A stretch of DNA of 64,000 bases, taken from positions 1 through 64,000 of the forward strand of contig JAGAMG010000054.1 in the NCBI GenBank assembly GCA_017624835.1. The letters run 5' to 3'. A program made the position numbers and the translations under genes. Of the stretch, positions 1 to 8,116 are shown one piece after another (the stretch's first letter is position 1; every line of letters starts with the position of its first letter). The DNA is from Lachnospiraceae bacterium. GTDB lineage: Bacteria; Bacillota; Clostridia; Lachnospirales; Lachnospiraceae. A model generated the notes under the pieces. It did not search any database and was not told the DNA's origin. It was given only the letters and a program-made list of their open reading frames with translations.

Positions 1-1403
1 TCTCGCTGACTTCTTTCTACATCCCGGTGGTAATTGCTGTTTACATCTCTATTCACAATTTCATCCGTATGTAAGCTACTGCGATTAAATACATTCAACT
101 CTGACTGAACCATTTCATTTACATTTGATTCCGTCAAATATTCCAAATGTACTCCGGAATTTTGCTGCACTTTTATCTGTTCATAGTACATCCCAAGATT
201 TCCAATACCATTGGGCTTGGCCATGGTAAGCATCTGTTCCTGTCGCTGAATAAAAGCCATCGTTTTTTCCAGAATGGTTTCTTTTAGTGTTTCCGCATCC
301 ACACTTCCAACACTTGTAAACCCGATATGGTTGCTAATGGCGTTATGAACATTTGTATTGTATGCTTGTTCATTTATATTCAGTGTATTTATATTCGTAT
401 TTTGAACATTGCTATTTTGAACATCCGCACCTTGGACATTTATGTTTTGAACATCTCCGTTTTGAACATTTGTGTTTTGAACATTTGTGTTTTGGACATT
501 CCTGTCTTGGACATTCGTATTTTGAACATTCGTGTTTTGGACATTCGTATTTTGGACATTCCTGTCTTGGACATTCGTATTTTGAACATTCCTGTCTTGA
601 ACATTCGTGCTTCGGACATTCGTATTTTGGACATTTATCTTTTGAACATTTCCATTTTGAACATTCGTGCTTTGTTCATTTATGTTTTGGACATTTCCAT
701 TTTGAACATTCGTGTTTTGGACATTCGTGTTTTGGACATTTCCATTTTGAACATTCGTGTTTTGAACATTCGTGTTTTGGACATTCGTGTTTTGGACATT
801 TCCATTTTGAACATTCGTGCTTTGTGCATACATATTATGTACATTTAGGTCTTGCACATTTATATGTTGCATATTTATATTTTGCACACTCCTATTTTGC
901 ACTCTGGTATCTACTACCTTAGTTGCATATGCACTACTGCTCCATATATTTTCAATCTTCCGAAACAAAACTTCCTGTTCCCTTGATACTACCGGAAGAC
1001 GTTCTTTTAAAATCTCAAATTGCTCTACACCGCCCCGTTGAACCAATCGGTACATCTGCTGACTAAAATTCTTTACAATCTGCGCTTCTGCCTGAGGCAT
1101 TTCTTCCCTTACCAGTTTTTCAATCTGTTTTTCCACAGATGGATACAAATTCTGATATAATCTTTTTTCCAGCATCTGGGTAAGAAAAGTTAAATTCTGT
1201 CTATACAGATAATTTTCTTCTTTAATATTTTGAATATTATAGAGATTTGTAATAATATTTTGTGATGAGGGAACTGTTTCCTGCTCTGTTCCTTGCTCAT
1301 CCTCCAGATATATCATGGCGATGGGCTCATAGTCGTAACCAAACCCACTGTGTCTGGCTATTACTTTTTCTGCAAAATCTAAAAAATGATTTTGTGTCTG
1401 CAT
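1..1403 (-). CDS. Pentapeptide-repeat protein of the CIS cluster, C-terminus cut by window edge
   Basis: The reading frame opens at the ATG at 1403, with GGAG eight bases upstream, and runs without a stop to the window edge, giving at least 467 residues. About 160 N-terminal residues look helical and charged. Then about 35 tandem five-residue units of the type QNTNV or QNGNV follow (DNA about 391-915), and then at least 130 non-repetitive residues. The repeat is rich in Asn, Gln and Thr and lacks the central Leu/Phe of the classical pentapeptide-repeat family, so a flexible or beta-solenoid linker is only a guess. It is the next gene after the second tube gene, where related clusters often carry a LysM or baseplate adaptor. 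No LysM is visible in the part seen. Function unknown; the gene itself is secure. Confidence 0.8.
   Translation of the reverse strand, partial: MQTQNHFLDFAEKVIARHSGFGYDYEPIAMIYLEDEQGTEQETVPSSQNIITNLYNIQNIKEENYLYRQNLTFLTQMLEKRLYQNLYPSVEKQIEKLVREEMPQAEAQIVKNFSQQMYRLVQRGGVEQFEILKERLPVVSREQEVLFRKIENIWSSSAYATKVVDTRVQNRSVQNINMQHINVQDLNVHNMYAQSTNVQNGNVQNTNVQNTNVQNTNVQNGNVQNTNVQNTNVQNGNVQNINEQSTNVQNGNVQKINVQNTNVRSTNVQDRNVQNTNVQDRNVQNTNVQNTNVQNTNVQDRNVQNTNVQNTNVQNGDVQNINVQGADVQNSNVQNTNINTLNINEQAYNTNVHNAISNHIGFTSVGSVDAETLKETILEKTMAFIQRQEQMLTMAKPNGIGNLGMYYEQIKVQQNSGVHLEYLTESNVNEMVQSELNVFNRSSLHTDEIVNRDVNSNYHRDVERSQR
391..915 (-). repeat. 15-bp in-frame tandem repeat, about 35 units
   Basis: Units of the form acattcgtgttttgg (plus strand) follow each other in exact 15-base phase from about 391 to 915. 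Each encodes one pentapeptide on the minus strand. Several units are identical and groups of three to four recur in the same order around 691-825, which suggests recent expansion by slippage or unequal exchange. Confidence 0.9.
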
Positions 1404-1436
1404 TCTCTCATCTCCATGCTTCCGTCATCAAATGAC

Positions 1437-1865
1437 TTATTTTATCTCTTTCATATAACTGTACACAATTTCCAAACGGTTCACAATCACTTCCCCGTTT
1501 CCTGCGTTCAAATCTCCAAAGTCAATTTTTTTGATATAACACCCATCAAAACTATACGTGACCACAGGTTTTGAAGCATCATCTCCTAAAATCATAACTG
1601 TAACTCCCTTAAAAAGCATCCTTCCGGGAGTCAGTTGACTAAGTGCCTCATTCGATTTGGACATGCCATATTCCAATACCAATGTGCGTTCTCCGGTTAC
1701 TCCACCATTCATATAATGAACATGTTGATTTAAACCTCCTTCTCGTAAAGCCTCCATATTAACGCTCCGTTCAAAGCCGGACACTTTTGAAAAGGATAAC
1801 AGCACACCGTTTACTTCCACTCGGAAATTAAAATTTTTATATAGCAGATATCTATCCTCCGCCAT
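1437..1865 (-). CDS. CIS inner tube protein 2 (T4 gp19-like)
   Basis: This is a small tail-tube protein of the phage T4 gp19-like family. It would form hexameric rings in the inner tube, probably at the baseplate end (Pvc5/Afp5 role). The signature is an N-terminal strand pattern NFNFRVEVNG followed by FSKVSGFE, the usual start of this fold. I place the start at the ATG at 1865, because GGAGG lies seven bases before it and the protein then begins like other tube proteins (142 aa). An upstream in-frame ATG at 1889 overlaps the stop of the preceding -1 frame (TAATG) and could give 150 aa by translational coupling. The first tube gene lies at 2517-2957. Confidence 0.85.
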   Translation of the reverse strand: MAEDRYLLYKNFNFRVEVNGVLLSFSKVSGFERSVNMEALREGGLNQHVHYMNGGVTGERTLVLEYGMSKSNEALSQLTPGRMLFKGVTVMILGDDASKPVVTYSFDGCYIKKIDFGDLNAGNGEVIVNRLEIVYSYMKEIK

Positions 1866-1888
1866 CCTAAGCACCTCCGCATAGTTCA

Positions 1889-2080
1889 TTACACTTCAAA
1901 AATATTCTTGGGTTTGTTTGTCACTTTTTTGTGAATTTCCGAGATTTCTGCGCAGAATCTTCGTCTCGTCTGATGATCCATCTGCATCACCGATTCATAA
2001 CTCCAATGGAAATAGTACGCCACAAACGCAACTTCCTTATAGAGTTCATCCTCCGGATAGACGACTATTCCGCTCTCATA
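1889..2080 (-). CDS. DUF6760-like small protein in the -1 frame, probably made as a frameshift extension
   Basis: After the slippery heptamer at 2086-2080 the -1 frame is open for 63 codons and ends at TAA 1891-1889. It reads YESGIVVYPEDELY and continues with a segment containing VAYYFHWSYESV and RRRFCAEISEIH. This resembles the short DUF6760-type proteins found between tail-assembly and second-tube genes in other CIS clusters (recognised from memory, not searched). No ATG occurs at a suitable place: the first in-frame ATG is about halfway through, and GTG occurs only inside the conserved part. It is therefore most simply made by -1 frameshifting from the 122-residue gene, giving a fusion of about 181 residues. 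A non-AUG start is the alternative. Confidence 0.7.
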   Translation of the reverse strand, partial: YESGIVVYPEDELYKEVAFVAYYFHWSYESVMQMDHQTRRRFCAEISEIHKKVTNKPKNIFEV

Positions 2081-2433
2081 AAATTTATCGGTTTCTCAAA
2101 CTTCTCTCCACAATGAGGACATACACAGTTTTCCGTCAACACATCCATTGAATTAATGGTCTGGTACATATTCTGTAAAAATGCCAAATCTGCTGAAAAA
2201 AGTTTTTCAATGGTTGCAGGACGAATATTCTGTACTGTTCCAAGCTGTGTAATAACTCGGGATAATAAAATAATTGTTAAATATCCGGGATTACTTACCA
2301 CGCGAGGATCACGAAGGGGTAAAATTTCATCTGCAGCCGTTGCAAGACGCATGATACCTTTTTTATGTATTTCCCCATCATTATCCACATATCCTCTGGG
2401 AAGCTCAAATTCAAATTCTGTAATTAATTCCAT
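2065..2433 (-). CDS. CIS tail-assembly protein with CxxC motif (zero-frame product)
   Basis: This protein of 122 residues has the pattern of the tail-assembly proteins that follow tube genes in CIS clusters: an early acidic Phe-rich strand, LPLRDPRVVSNPGYLTIILLSRVI, written here only as a landmark around residues 38-60, then a helix with LFSADLAFLQNMYQTIN. It ends with a Cys pair, CVCPHCGEKF, which may bind zinc. The start has GGAGGAG seven bases upstream. It probably acts like phage tail chaperones in tube assembly (inference). Its last codons overlap the -1 frame of the DUF6760-like segment through AAATTTT at codons 117-118, four codons before the stop. Confidence 0.75.
   Translation of the reverse strand: MELITEFEFELPRGYVDNDGEIHKKGIMRLATAADEILPLRDPRVVSNPGYLTIILLSRVITQLGTVQNIRPATIEKLFSADLAFLQNMYQTINSMDVLTENCVCPHCGEKFEKPINFMRAE
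2080..2086 (-). other. Candidate -1 ribosomal frameshift slippery site
   Basis: On the minus strand the bases read A AAT TTT with AAT and TTT as zero-frame codons, the canonical X XXY YYZ arrangement. Both tRNAs can re-pair after a one-base backward slip. The zero-frame stop TAG is at 2067-2065, while the -1 frame stays open to 1889. Confidence 0.65.
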
Positions 2434-2470
2434 GTTATTGCTCCTCCGATATTGTATCTAAAAGTAGATT

Positions 2471-2499
2471 CCAGACTTCCCGTAATCCGGGAAGTCTGG
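2471..2499 (-). terminator. Hairpin after tube 1 gene (partial terminator or mRNA 3' stabiliser)
   Basis: A perfect 12-bp stem (CCAGACTTCCCG with its complement) and a five-base loop lie just after the tube 1 stop at 2517. There is only a short, interrupted T stretch downstream on the minus strand, so it may reduce rather than stop transcription. This would help make sheath and tube in excess of downstream parts. Confidence 0.6.
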
Positions 2500-2516
2500 T
2501 ATTCTCCTTATAGCTC

Positions 2517-2957
2517 TTAGCTTTCTCTTATCATAGATTCATATACAAGTTCTACACTCTCAAATGCAATTTCACTGGAGCTTGCATTGAAGTCAGGCGC
2601 TGTATATTTGCTGGGCCAAGCATTGGTTAATGTCCATACTGCAAGAGCAGTGGATCCGTCATCGTCAAACAATGTAATGGTTACACTCTTATTATGATCT
2701 TCACCAAGAGATGTTCCGGTGGAAATGGATGTTACCCAATCATAGAAGCTCATAGAGCTTGTCATGCCCCATTTCAATGTTACATTACCAAATTTTGTTA
2801 AACCATTCATCTTACGTGACCAGTTTACACCCTCGTCACCTGTACGATATTCAATTACATCAATACTTGCATCAAAGCCACTTACTTCTGAAAAGCTAGC
2901 CTCTGTAATTCCGTCAATTTCAACCTTATAGTTATATTTTTTAAATGGATATGCCAC
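2517..2957 (-). CDS. CIS inner tube protein 1 (T4 gp19-like)
   Basis: This 146-residue protein is the main tube subunit by family (phage T4 gp19-like) and by place directly after the sheath. Visible marks are YNYKVEIDG, the SEVSGFDAS turn and a C-terminal ESVELVYESM strand. The start is GTG at 2957 with AGGAGG about nine bases upstream; no ATG fits. It shares fold and N-terminal pattern with the second tube protein but little else, as in other CIS with two tube types. A strong hairpin follows the stop. Confidence 0.92.
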   Translation of the reverse strand: MAYPFKKYNYKVEIDGITEASFSEVSGFDASIDVIEYRTGDEGVNWSRKMNGLTKFGNVTLKWGMTSSMSFYDWVTSISTGTSLGEDHNKSVTITLFDDDGSTALAVWTLTNAWPSKYTAPDFNASSSEIAFESVELVYESMIRES

Positions 2958-2992
2958 GATTAGTTCCTCCTTTAGCTTTCTTTCGTGTTATC

Positions 2993-4705
2993 TTATGATT
3001 CTTCCATAAACTGAGTAATTCTAAAGATTACAAATTCTGCAGGTCTGCTGGGTGCTACACCAATTTCACAAATAAGACGTCCGTTCAGAATATCACTCTG
3101 AGACATTGTGTCACGACCAATATTTACAAAGAACGCCTGATCTTCTGTTGAACCAACCAAAGCACCATTTCTCCACATATCGCGAAGGAACGCACGAATG
3201 GTTCTGCCAACTCTTGCCCACAGCATCTCATCGTTGGGCTCGAATACTGCCCAGTTCGTCTGAGACTTAATGCTCTCCTCAAGATAGATAAAGAGACGAC
3301 GAACGTTGACATATTTCCACAGGCTGTTGCTGGAACAGGTTCTTGCACCCCATACACGAATTCCCTGTCCGGGAAGTGTACGAATCAGGTTTACACCTGC
3401 AGGATTCAAAATATCCTGCTCTGCCTTATTGTACAGACAGGAAAGTCCGATACAATTATAAACCACTTCGTTAGCAGGTGCTTTGTGAACACCACGTTCA
3501 ACATCACTTCTTGCATAAATACCGCAGACTGCTCCTGAAGGTGGAATATATGCAGGCTTCTTATTTAATGCATCATAAACCTGAATCCAAGGATGATACA
3601 TTGCAGCATAGTCAGAGTCAATTTTTTCTCTGTGACTTAATACATCATTGGGCTTTGTCAAATCTCTGGGTACATCCAGCACTGCAAAGCTTGCACCGGT
3701 ATTTGCACAATGTGCAACCAATGCCAACTGCACTGCAGGACTTGTAACACCGGGAATTGCCATAATGCTTACATTGTTGATTTCCTTAAATGCTGCCAAA
3801 CCGGTTCTCTTACCGGGGCCACCATCAACACCCATAAATACATCGTCTGTAACAGCCTTTGTACCGCTGGTACCGCCTGCAAGGAATACAACAGCCTTGT
3901 CTGCATTAGCCGCACCAAATACTGTCAAAGGATTAACTCCATCTGCCACATTGTCAGCTGCTACATTTACCAGCTCAGACTTTGCCATGCTCTTTGCAAT
4001 ATAAGATGCTGCACTGATATTTAAGGATACTCCTTCATAAATTTCAACCTGATCTCTGTAGGATACTTCAATATTCATTTCGCATACAGATAAGGTCTTC
4101 TTGGGAACTGCTCCCTTATCAACCAAATCCTCTTTCACAGGAGTAGCAAGTGTAATAGTATTACCCTGTGCCATGGCGATTTTGTTATATCCAATTACTT
4201 TATCGTTGTTACGAATTACAATGGTGTCACCTTCAGCAAAAAGGGAACCATTTGCCACAGTATAAACTTTACCTGTAGCATCTTCTCCAGTTGCTTCCAG
4301 AACAGCTGTCTTACCTTTATTTGCTGCAACTGCTGTAATTTTAATTTCATTACCCCACTTACCGGGATTTTTTGCTGCAATGGTTACACCATTTGCAGAA
4401 ACTGCTGCTGCAGCTGCATCTGCTGCTACTGTACGCATTACATAACAACGAGTACCGCCGTTTGCAAAAAACTGCTCAACTGCATATGCAAGATAACGAT
4501 ATTCGCCATATCCTGCTTCGGGTAAATAACCACCGAATTTACGGGTAAAATCTGCAAAACTGCTTACAAATTCAGGGGTACCAATCACATTACCCTTTTC
4601 AGCCATACCAATAAATCCTGCGGTACTGGTACTTACACCCTCCATGGGTCTCATACCGGACTCAAATTCCTCTACATATACTCCTGGTGATAAATATTCT
4701 GCCAT
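2993..4705 (-). CDS. CIS/phage tail sheath protein
   Basis: This 570-residue contractile sheath subunit would surround the tube and drive injection on contraction. The N-terminus MAEYLSPGVYVEE and the block TAGFIGMAEKG are typical of phage tail sheath proteins. The C-terminal domain has RTLPGQGIRVWGARTC and ends with a polymerisation arm region near ISQFME-like residues (ITQFMEES). An Ala-, Thr- and Val-rich region at about 100-260 probably forms the variable outer domain. Only one sheath gene is present here, while Pvc/Afp-type clusters have two or three. The best Shine-Dalgarno sequence lies 37 bases upstream (see separate entry), with only a weak AAGAGA close to the ATG. Confidence 0.96.
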   Translation of the reverse strand: MAEYLSPGVYVEEFESGMRPMEGVSTSTAGFIGMAEKGNVIGTPEFVSSFADFTRKFGGYLPEAGYGEYRYLAYAVEQFFANGGTRCYVMRTVAADAAAAAVSANGVTIAAKNPGKWGNEIKITAVAANKGKTAVLEATGEDATGKVYTVANGSLFAEGDTIVIRNNDKVIGYNKIAMAQGNTITLATPVKEDLVDKGAVPKKTLSVCEMNIEVSYRDQVEIYEGVSLNISAASYIAKSMAKSELVNVAADNVADGVNPLTVFGAANADKAVVFLAGGTSGTKAVTDDVFMGVDGGPGKRTGLAAFKEINNVSIMAIPGVTSPAVQLALVAHCANTGASFAVLDVPRDLTKPNDVLSHREKIDSDYAAMYHPWIQVYDALNKKPAYIPPSGAVCGIYARSDVERGVHKAPANEVVYNCIGLSCLYNKAEQDILNPAGVNLIRTLPGQGIRVWGARTCSSNSLWKYVNVRRLFIYLEESIKSQTNWAVFEPNDEMLWARVGRTIRAFLRDMWRNGALVGSTEDQAFFVNIGRDTMSQSDILNGRLICEIGVAPSRPAEFVIFRITQFMEES

Positions 4706-4752
4706 AGTTTTCTCTTAGGTTCCAAGCTTACGCTAAACCTTTCCTCCTTTTC
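4706..4752 (-). promoter_or_regulatory. Sheath gene leader with distant Shine-Dalgarno and small hairpin
   Basis: A strong GGAGG (minus strand, 4747-4743) is 37 bases before the sheath ATG. Between them lies a short inverted repeat, AGGTT (4740-4736) with AACCT (4721-4717). Folding would bring the GGAGG closer to the start. In-frame TAA lies between, so no longer protein is possible. Confidence 0.35.
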
Positions 4753-4770
4753 TTTGTATTTTTCACTATG

Positions 4771-5163
4771 TCAAGGTACCATAACGGTTGTTGCCGGACC
4801 GGGTGACACAACCTGTATCACTCCTGCCCAGTTACACATGCATTTACATGTGTTATTAACTGCCGGTTTTCCTCCTACAAGCACAGTTGGAGAACCTGGC
4901 GCCCATGGTGCCGTAATGACCGGCACACATGGCATGGGAGTTAAAACTCCCGCTGCTGCAGATGTTGCAGCTGCCACTTGCGGATTTGCCATGGAGCTAC
5001 ACATTCCAAATGGCATAATGTTTGTCATCGGAATATTATCCATAATGCAGGCCGCTGGCATATTTTTACATAAAGTTTTGCTTGTCGGTAAGACATTCAG
5101 GACAGAAGGCGTCATTCCAAAACTGCACATCAGCTGTGCCCCCGACGTTACAATAATTGACAC
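4771..5163 (-). CDS. DUF4280 PAAR-like spike tip protein
   Basis: The protein matches the DUF4280 PAAR-like family: VTSGAQLMCSFG at the start, a central AAGVLTPMPCVPVI region, and the end PTVLVGGKPAVNNTCKCMC with a final GVIQVVSPG strand. These small beta proteins cap the spike of contractile systems or link effectors to it. I choose GTG at 5163 (130 aa), because GGAGG lies six bases before it. The TTG at 5169 would sit directly on the Shine-Dalgarno sequence. It follows the Ig-like gene, whose stop is at 5166, and precedes the sheath gene. The several Cys residues are usual for the family and may bind metal at the tip (inference). Confidence 0.85.
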   Translation of the reverse strand: MSIIVTSGAQLMCSFGMTPSVLNVLPTSKTLCKNMPAACIMDNIPMTNIMPFGMCSSMANPQVAAATSAAAGVLTPMPCVPVITAPWAPGSPTVLVGGKPAVNNTCKCMCNWAGVIQVVSPGPATTVMVP

Positions 5164-5165
5164 AT

Positions 5166-5882
5166 TCAACCTCCTCTCCCTTTTGATAATAATCTATGAT
5201 GAAATATCATCACATTCTGAATTAAATCTTCTTCCCCGTAATCAACGGGAATTGCATAGGCACCTTTTTCGTCTGTCACGGATCTGTAAATCCGCTCCAA
5301 GGGTATTCCTGCCTTCAGCTTTTTAGGTGGTTCTCCCAGAAATTCTACCCGGTATTCATTTATCCCGCGTCTTTCTGCAAGAATAAAAGCAACTGTTTCT
5401 TTACCATCCTCTAATATATATGGCTTACCAAGTAATTTTTCCTGAGTAAAGCCTTGCAATATCAACCAATCACCTGCTGCTTTTCTGTATTCCTTCAAAG
5501 TCAGACCGGTAGGCTTACTTCTCTTTGCATATACTTCAGCCGGTAATTGCGTCCCCTTACTTTTTAAAACTCCTCCCAATACTCCATAAGTGTATGGTAA
5601 ATTTTTACCTACTTTTCCATACATACGAATTTCTGCAATGGGTTCATCCGGGTTCAAAAGTTTTTTTTGTATCAAGGCGCTACAGGGATAATAATCTGTT
5701 CCCTCTATACAAACTCGCGTTTCCTCCTCCTGGGGTTCCAAAAAAACAAATAGTCCCTCTTCCTTTTCAATTGGGTGTACCACCCGTTCTCCAATGGAAA
5801 ATACAAATTTCTTTCTCCGTATATCCATTCCGGAAAAATCATCCACCAGCCGAAGGACAAATGCAATCTTCATTTTAATCAT
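5166..5882 (-). CDS. Ig-like protein next to Pvc16 (unknown function)
   Basis: This gene encodes 238 residues. The N-terminal 75 residues, with LRLVDDFSGMDIRRKKF and EGLFVFLEP, have the look of carboxypeptidase-regulatory-like or Ig-type beta domains that in other CIS clusters are attached to or sit beside Pvc16/DUF4255 proteins. The rest (about 85-238) is not recognised. It has GGGAGG six bases before the ATG and ends three bases before the DUF4280 start. It may be an accessory of the cap or of the spike; that is inferred only from position. Confidence 0.6.
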   Translation of the reverse strand: MIKMKIAFVLRLVDDFSGMDIRRKKFVFSIGERVVHPIEKEEGLFVFLEPQEEETRVCIEGTDYYPCSALIQKKLLNPDEPIAEIRMYGKVGKNLPYTYGVLGGVLKSKGTQLPAEVYAKRSKPTGLTLKEYRKAAGDWLILQGFTQEKLLGKPYILEDGKETVAFILAERRGINEYRVEFLGEPPKKLKAGIPLERIYRSVTDEKGAYAIPVDYGEEDLIQNVMIFHHRLLSKGRGG

Positions 5883-5896
5883 AGCATTCCTCCCAT

Positions 5897-6466
5897 TTAA
5901 CCACTGCCTTTTTGAAATGTATCAAATTCAGCTGATACCACACGCTTAAACGTACGAACTCTTCTGGATGATAAAAGTACAGGTGACACACTAAAGTAAA
6001 CTGCTAATTGGTAGGGCATAGAAAGCACCGACCATACTTTAGTTTTCTCTTCAAAACTGAGTGGCAACAAGGTAATGGAACCTCTGCTCTCCTCCTCATC
6101 CTCTGCCGGAAAAAGGATGGCATTATCCATCAATACCTGTATTGCTCTACCCAAAATTCTCTGCTCATTTTCTGCATTGGCCATTAATTGGGATTTTGAA
6201 TTGATATACAATGCAAAAAACAGATTTAATGGCTTGGGCGGATACTGTGCCTGATTACCTCTCATACGAATCAAATCCATCTGCTGATACTCCCTTAATT
6301 CCTGAATATCATAGAGATATAATCCTAATTGAAAATCTGCATTTTTATCAGTAGGTGCTGCCAGCGCAATGGATTCCGGGGATTGAATCAGCTCCGGACA
6401 AATATTATCACGCAAAACCTTCAGCACCTCATTGCTGACATCCGAGATTATTGAAAAATCTGCCAT
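5897..6466 (-). CDS. Pvc16-type (DUF4255) tail cap/terminator protein
   Basis: This 189-residue protein is the Pvc16 N-terminal (DUF4255) family, which ends tube and sheath growth at the distal end in CIS particles. Marks are FSIISDVSNEVLKVLRDN at the start, the strand LGLYLYDIQELREYQ, the PLNLFFALYI block and the late LAVYFSVSPVLLSS-RR segment. Length agrees with a stand-alone DUF4255 domain. It has GGAGG six bases before the ATG and lies 14 bases after the MORN gene. Confidence 0.88.
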   Translation of the reverse strand: MADFSIISDVSNEVLKVLRDNICPELIQSPESIALAAPTDKNADFQLGLYLYDIQELREYQQMDLIRMRGNQAQYPPKPLNLFFALYINSKSQLMANAENEQRILGRAIQVLMDNAILFPAEDEEESRGSITLLPLSFEEKTKVWSVLSMPYQLAVYFSVSPVLLSSRRVRTFKRVVSAEFDTFQKGSG

Positions 6467-6480
6467 ATTTCGCCTCCTCT

Positions 6481-8088
6481 CTAATAGTTTTCGTATGTTA
6501 CAAACATTAACTCATTGGGATTATACATTTCATAACATAAGCGATACCTTACACCATCAAGTTCATATACCTCTTCATAGATGGCCTCTGCCAAATTAAT
6601 TCCGCTTACCGCAATATGGGTGCGATTCATGGAAGTTAATTCATAATTAATATTGCTGAAGGCTGTGGGATTCATAAGACGTATTCTGTCAATCGCCACA
6701 CATTCCTGAAGTGCTGCGGCTCCATTTTCAGGAGTCATGCTTTCCTCCTCCAGGAATCCTGTAGTTACAGCTTCACGGTAACTGGAAACACCGGTTACAT
6801 TTATGGCACTAAAGTCTGCCTTGCTTTCCTCCTGCCATTCATCCGTTGGCAGATATATGTAAACATTATAGTCATTTACTACCGGAAGATTTGCCATTTC
6901 TGAGGTTGCAACCTCTTCCTCTAAGCGACTTGCATCTGTTTCAGGAAGTGTTTCTCCATCTTCCCCGGAAAGATACCAATTATCAACATTAACTTTATCC
7001 TGGGTTGCTGCCTGTACTTCTAACAAGCAATCCGCTTTTAGAATTACCTGTGCCCGTTCATACAAAAAACTAACTTCTCCATCCGTATAATAGATGATGG
7101 GCTTCTCATCAAACATCTCCGTGGTTTCCTTGATATTACAACCCAATAATGCTTCATAATGAATATCATCTCGTGCAAAATTCCCTTTAAACACCAGTTT
7201 CCCGGTAGAAGAATATAAACTTCCTACCCCTTGTGCTCTTCCCATGTAATATTCCCCTTCATACTTTTTAATTCCACTGCTGTAAAAGCTGGTTCCCTGT
7301 CCATGGTAAGTACCACTTTGAAATTCCCCTTCGTATATCATAACGCCTTTTTCGTTATAACAAATGCCCTTACCATTGAAAGCACCATTCTCGAATTCTC
7401 CGTCATACTCTATATTTCCATCCGTATAATATAGAACTCCCTTACCGGAAAAATTGTTTTCCTTAAATTCACCGGTATATCTTGGCTTCCCACTAGGATA
7501 GTACAGAGTACCGTTTCCTTCCAGATTATTATTACTAAATTGACCGGTATAGATTAAAACGCCATCCTGATTCCATAAGGTTCCCATGCCGGTACATACA
7601 CCGGCTACAATATCTCCGGTATAAACCACTTCTCCGTTTGCAGCTCTGATATTGGCCTTACCGGTATATTCCCCCAAATCCATATCATCATAATCGTAAT
7701 AAACCGATGTAATCAGATTTTCTACCACCATGGTATCTACCACAGGAGGTGCTATCCAGTTAAAATAGATAAAAACAAATGCACAAGCTCCTAGAATTAT
7801 AATGTATACCAGCGCTTTGGAAATCCAAAAGCGACCTACGGAAAAATAGTCCTCCGGGGATTTGGGCTCTCCGGACATAATCTTCCGAATTTTTGTATTA
7901 ATGGGAGCTACAAGTTTTGCAGTTATCAGATTTGCGTTAAATATCTGCTGTACTCTTCGAACCCCTCGTCGGAAAGGGTTCATAACTGCCGTTCGTAATC
8001 TTACAAATGCTTTTCCCAAAAGGTTAAAGGCATAAGAACCCTGCATTCCCTGAATTATTCTTTTAAAGAAATCTAATAGATTTCCCAT
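6481..8088 (-). CDS. Membrane-anchored MORN-repeat protein
   Basis: The protein has 535 residues. A basic N-terminal part of about 90 residues precedes one membrane helix at about 92-110. After it come about seven MORN-like units at about 145-315, such as YTGQFSNNNLEGNGTLYY, GEFENGAFNGKG and GEFQSGTYHGQG. A C-terminal domain of about 200 residues is not recognised. MORN repeats form beta sheets that bind lipids or proteins. The positive N-terminus suggests that it is cytoplasmic and the repeats lie outside. Its place between the receptor and the cap gene argues for a role in attaching the injection machine to the membrane (inference). Confidence 0.85.
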   Translation of the reverse strand: MGNLLDFFKRIIQGMQGSYAFNLLGKAFVRLRTAVMNPFRRGVRRVQQIFNANLITAKLVAPINTKIRKIMSGEPKSPEDYFSVGRFWISKALVYIIILGACAFVFIYFNWIAPPVVDTMVVENLITSVYYDYDDMDLGEYTGKANIRAANGEVVYTGDIVAGVCTGMGTLWNQDGVLIYTGQFSNNNLEGNGTLYYPSGKPRYTGEFKENNFSGKGVLYYTDGNIEYDGEFENGAFNGKGICYNEKGVMIYEGEFQSGTYHGQGTSFYSSGIKKYEGEYYMGRAQGVGSLYSSTGKLVFKGNFARDDIHYEALLGCNIKETTEMFDEKPIIYYTDGEVSFLYERAQVILKADCLLEVQAATQDKVNVDNWYLSGEDGETLPETDASRLEEEVATSEMANLPVVNDYNVYIYLPTDEWQEESKADFSAINVTGVSSYREAVTTGFLEEESMTPENGAAALQECVAIDRIRLMNPTAFSNINYELTSMNRTHIAVSGINLAEAIYEEVYELDGVRYRLCYEMYNPNELMFVTYENY

Positions 8089-8116
8089 TCTGCTGACTCC
8101 TCCAACCGGTTACCTT

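Noticed and set aside
327-922. Two long plus-strand open frames opposite the 15-bp array
   Set aside because: They are the complement of a tandem repeat in other frames; the codon pattern is only the repeat, and the minus-strand frame extends to both sides of it.
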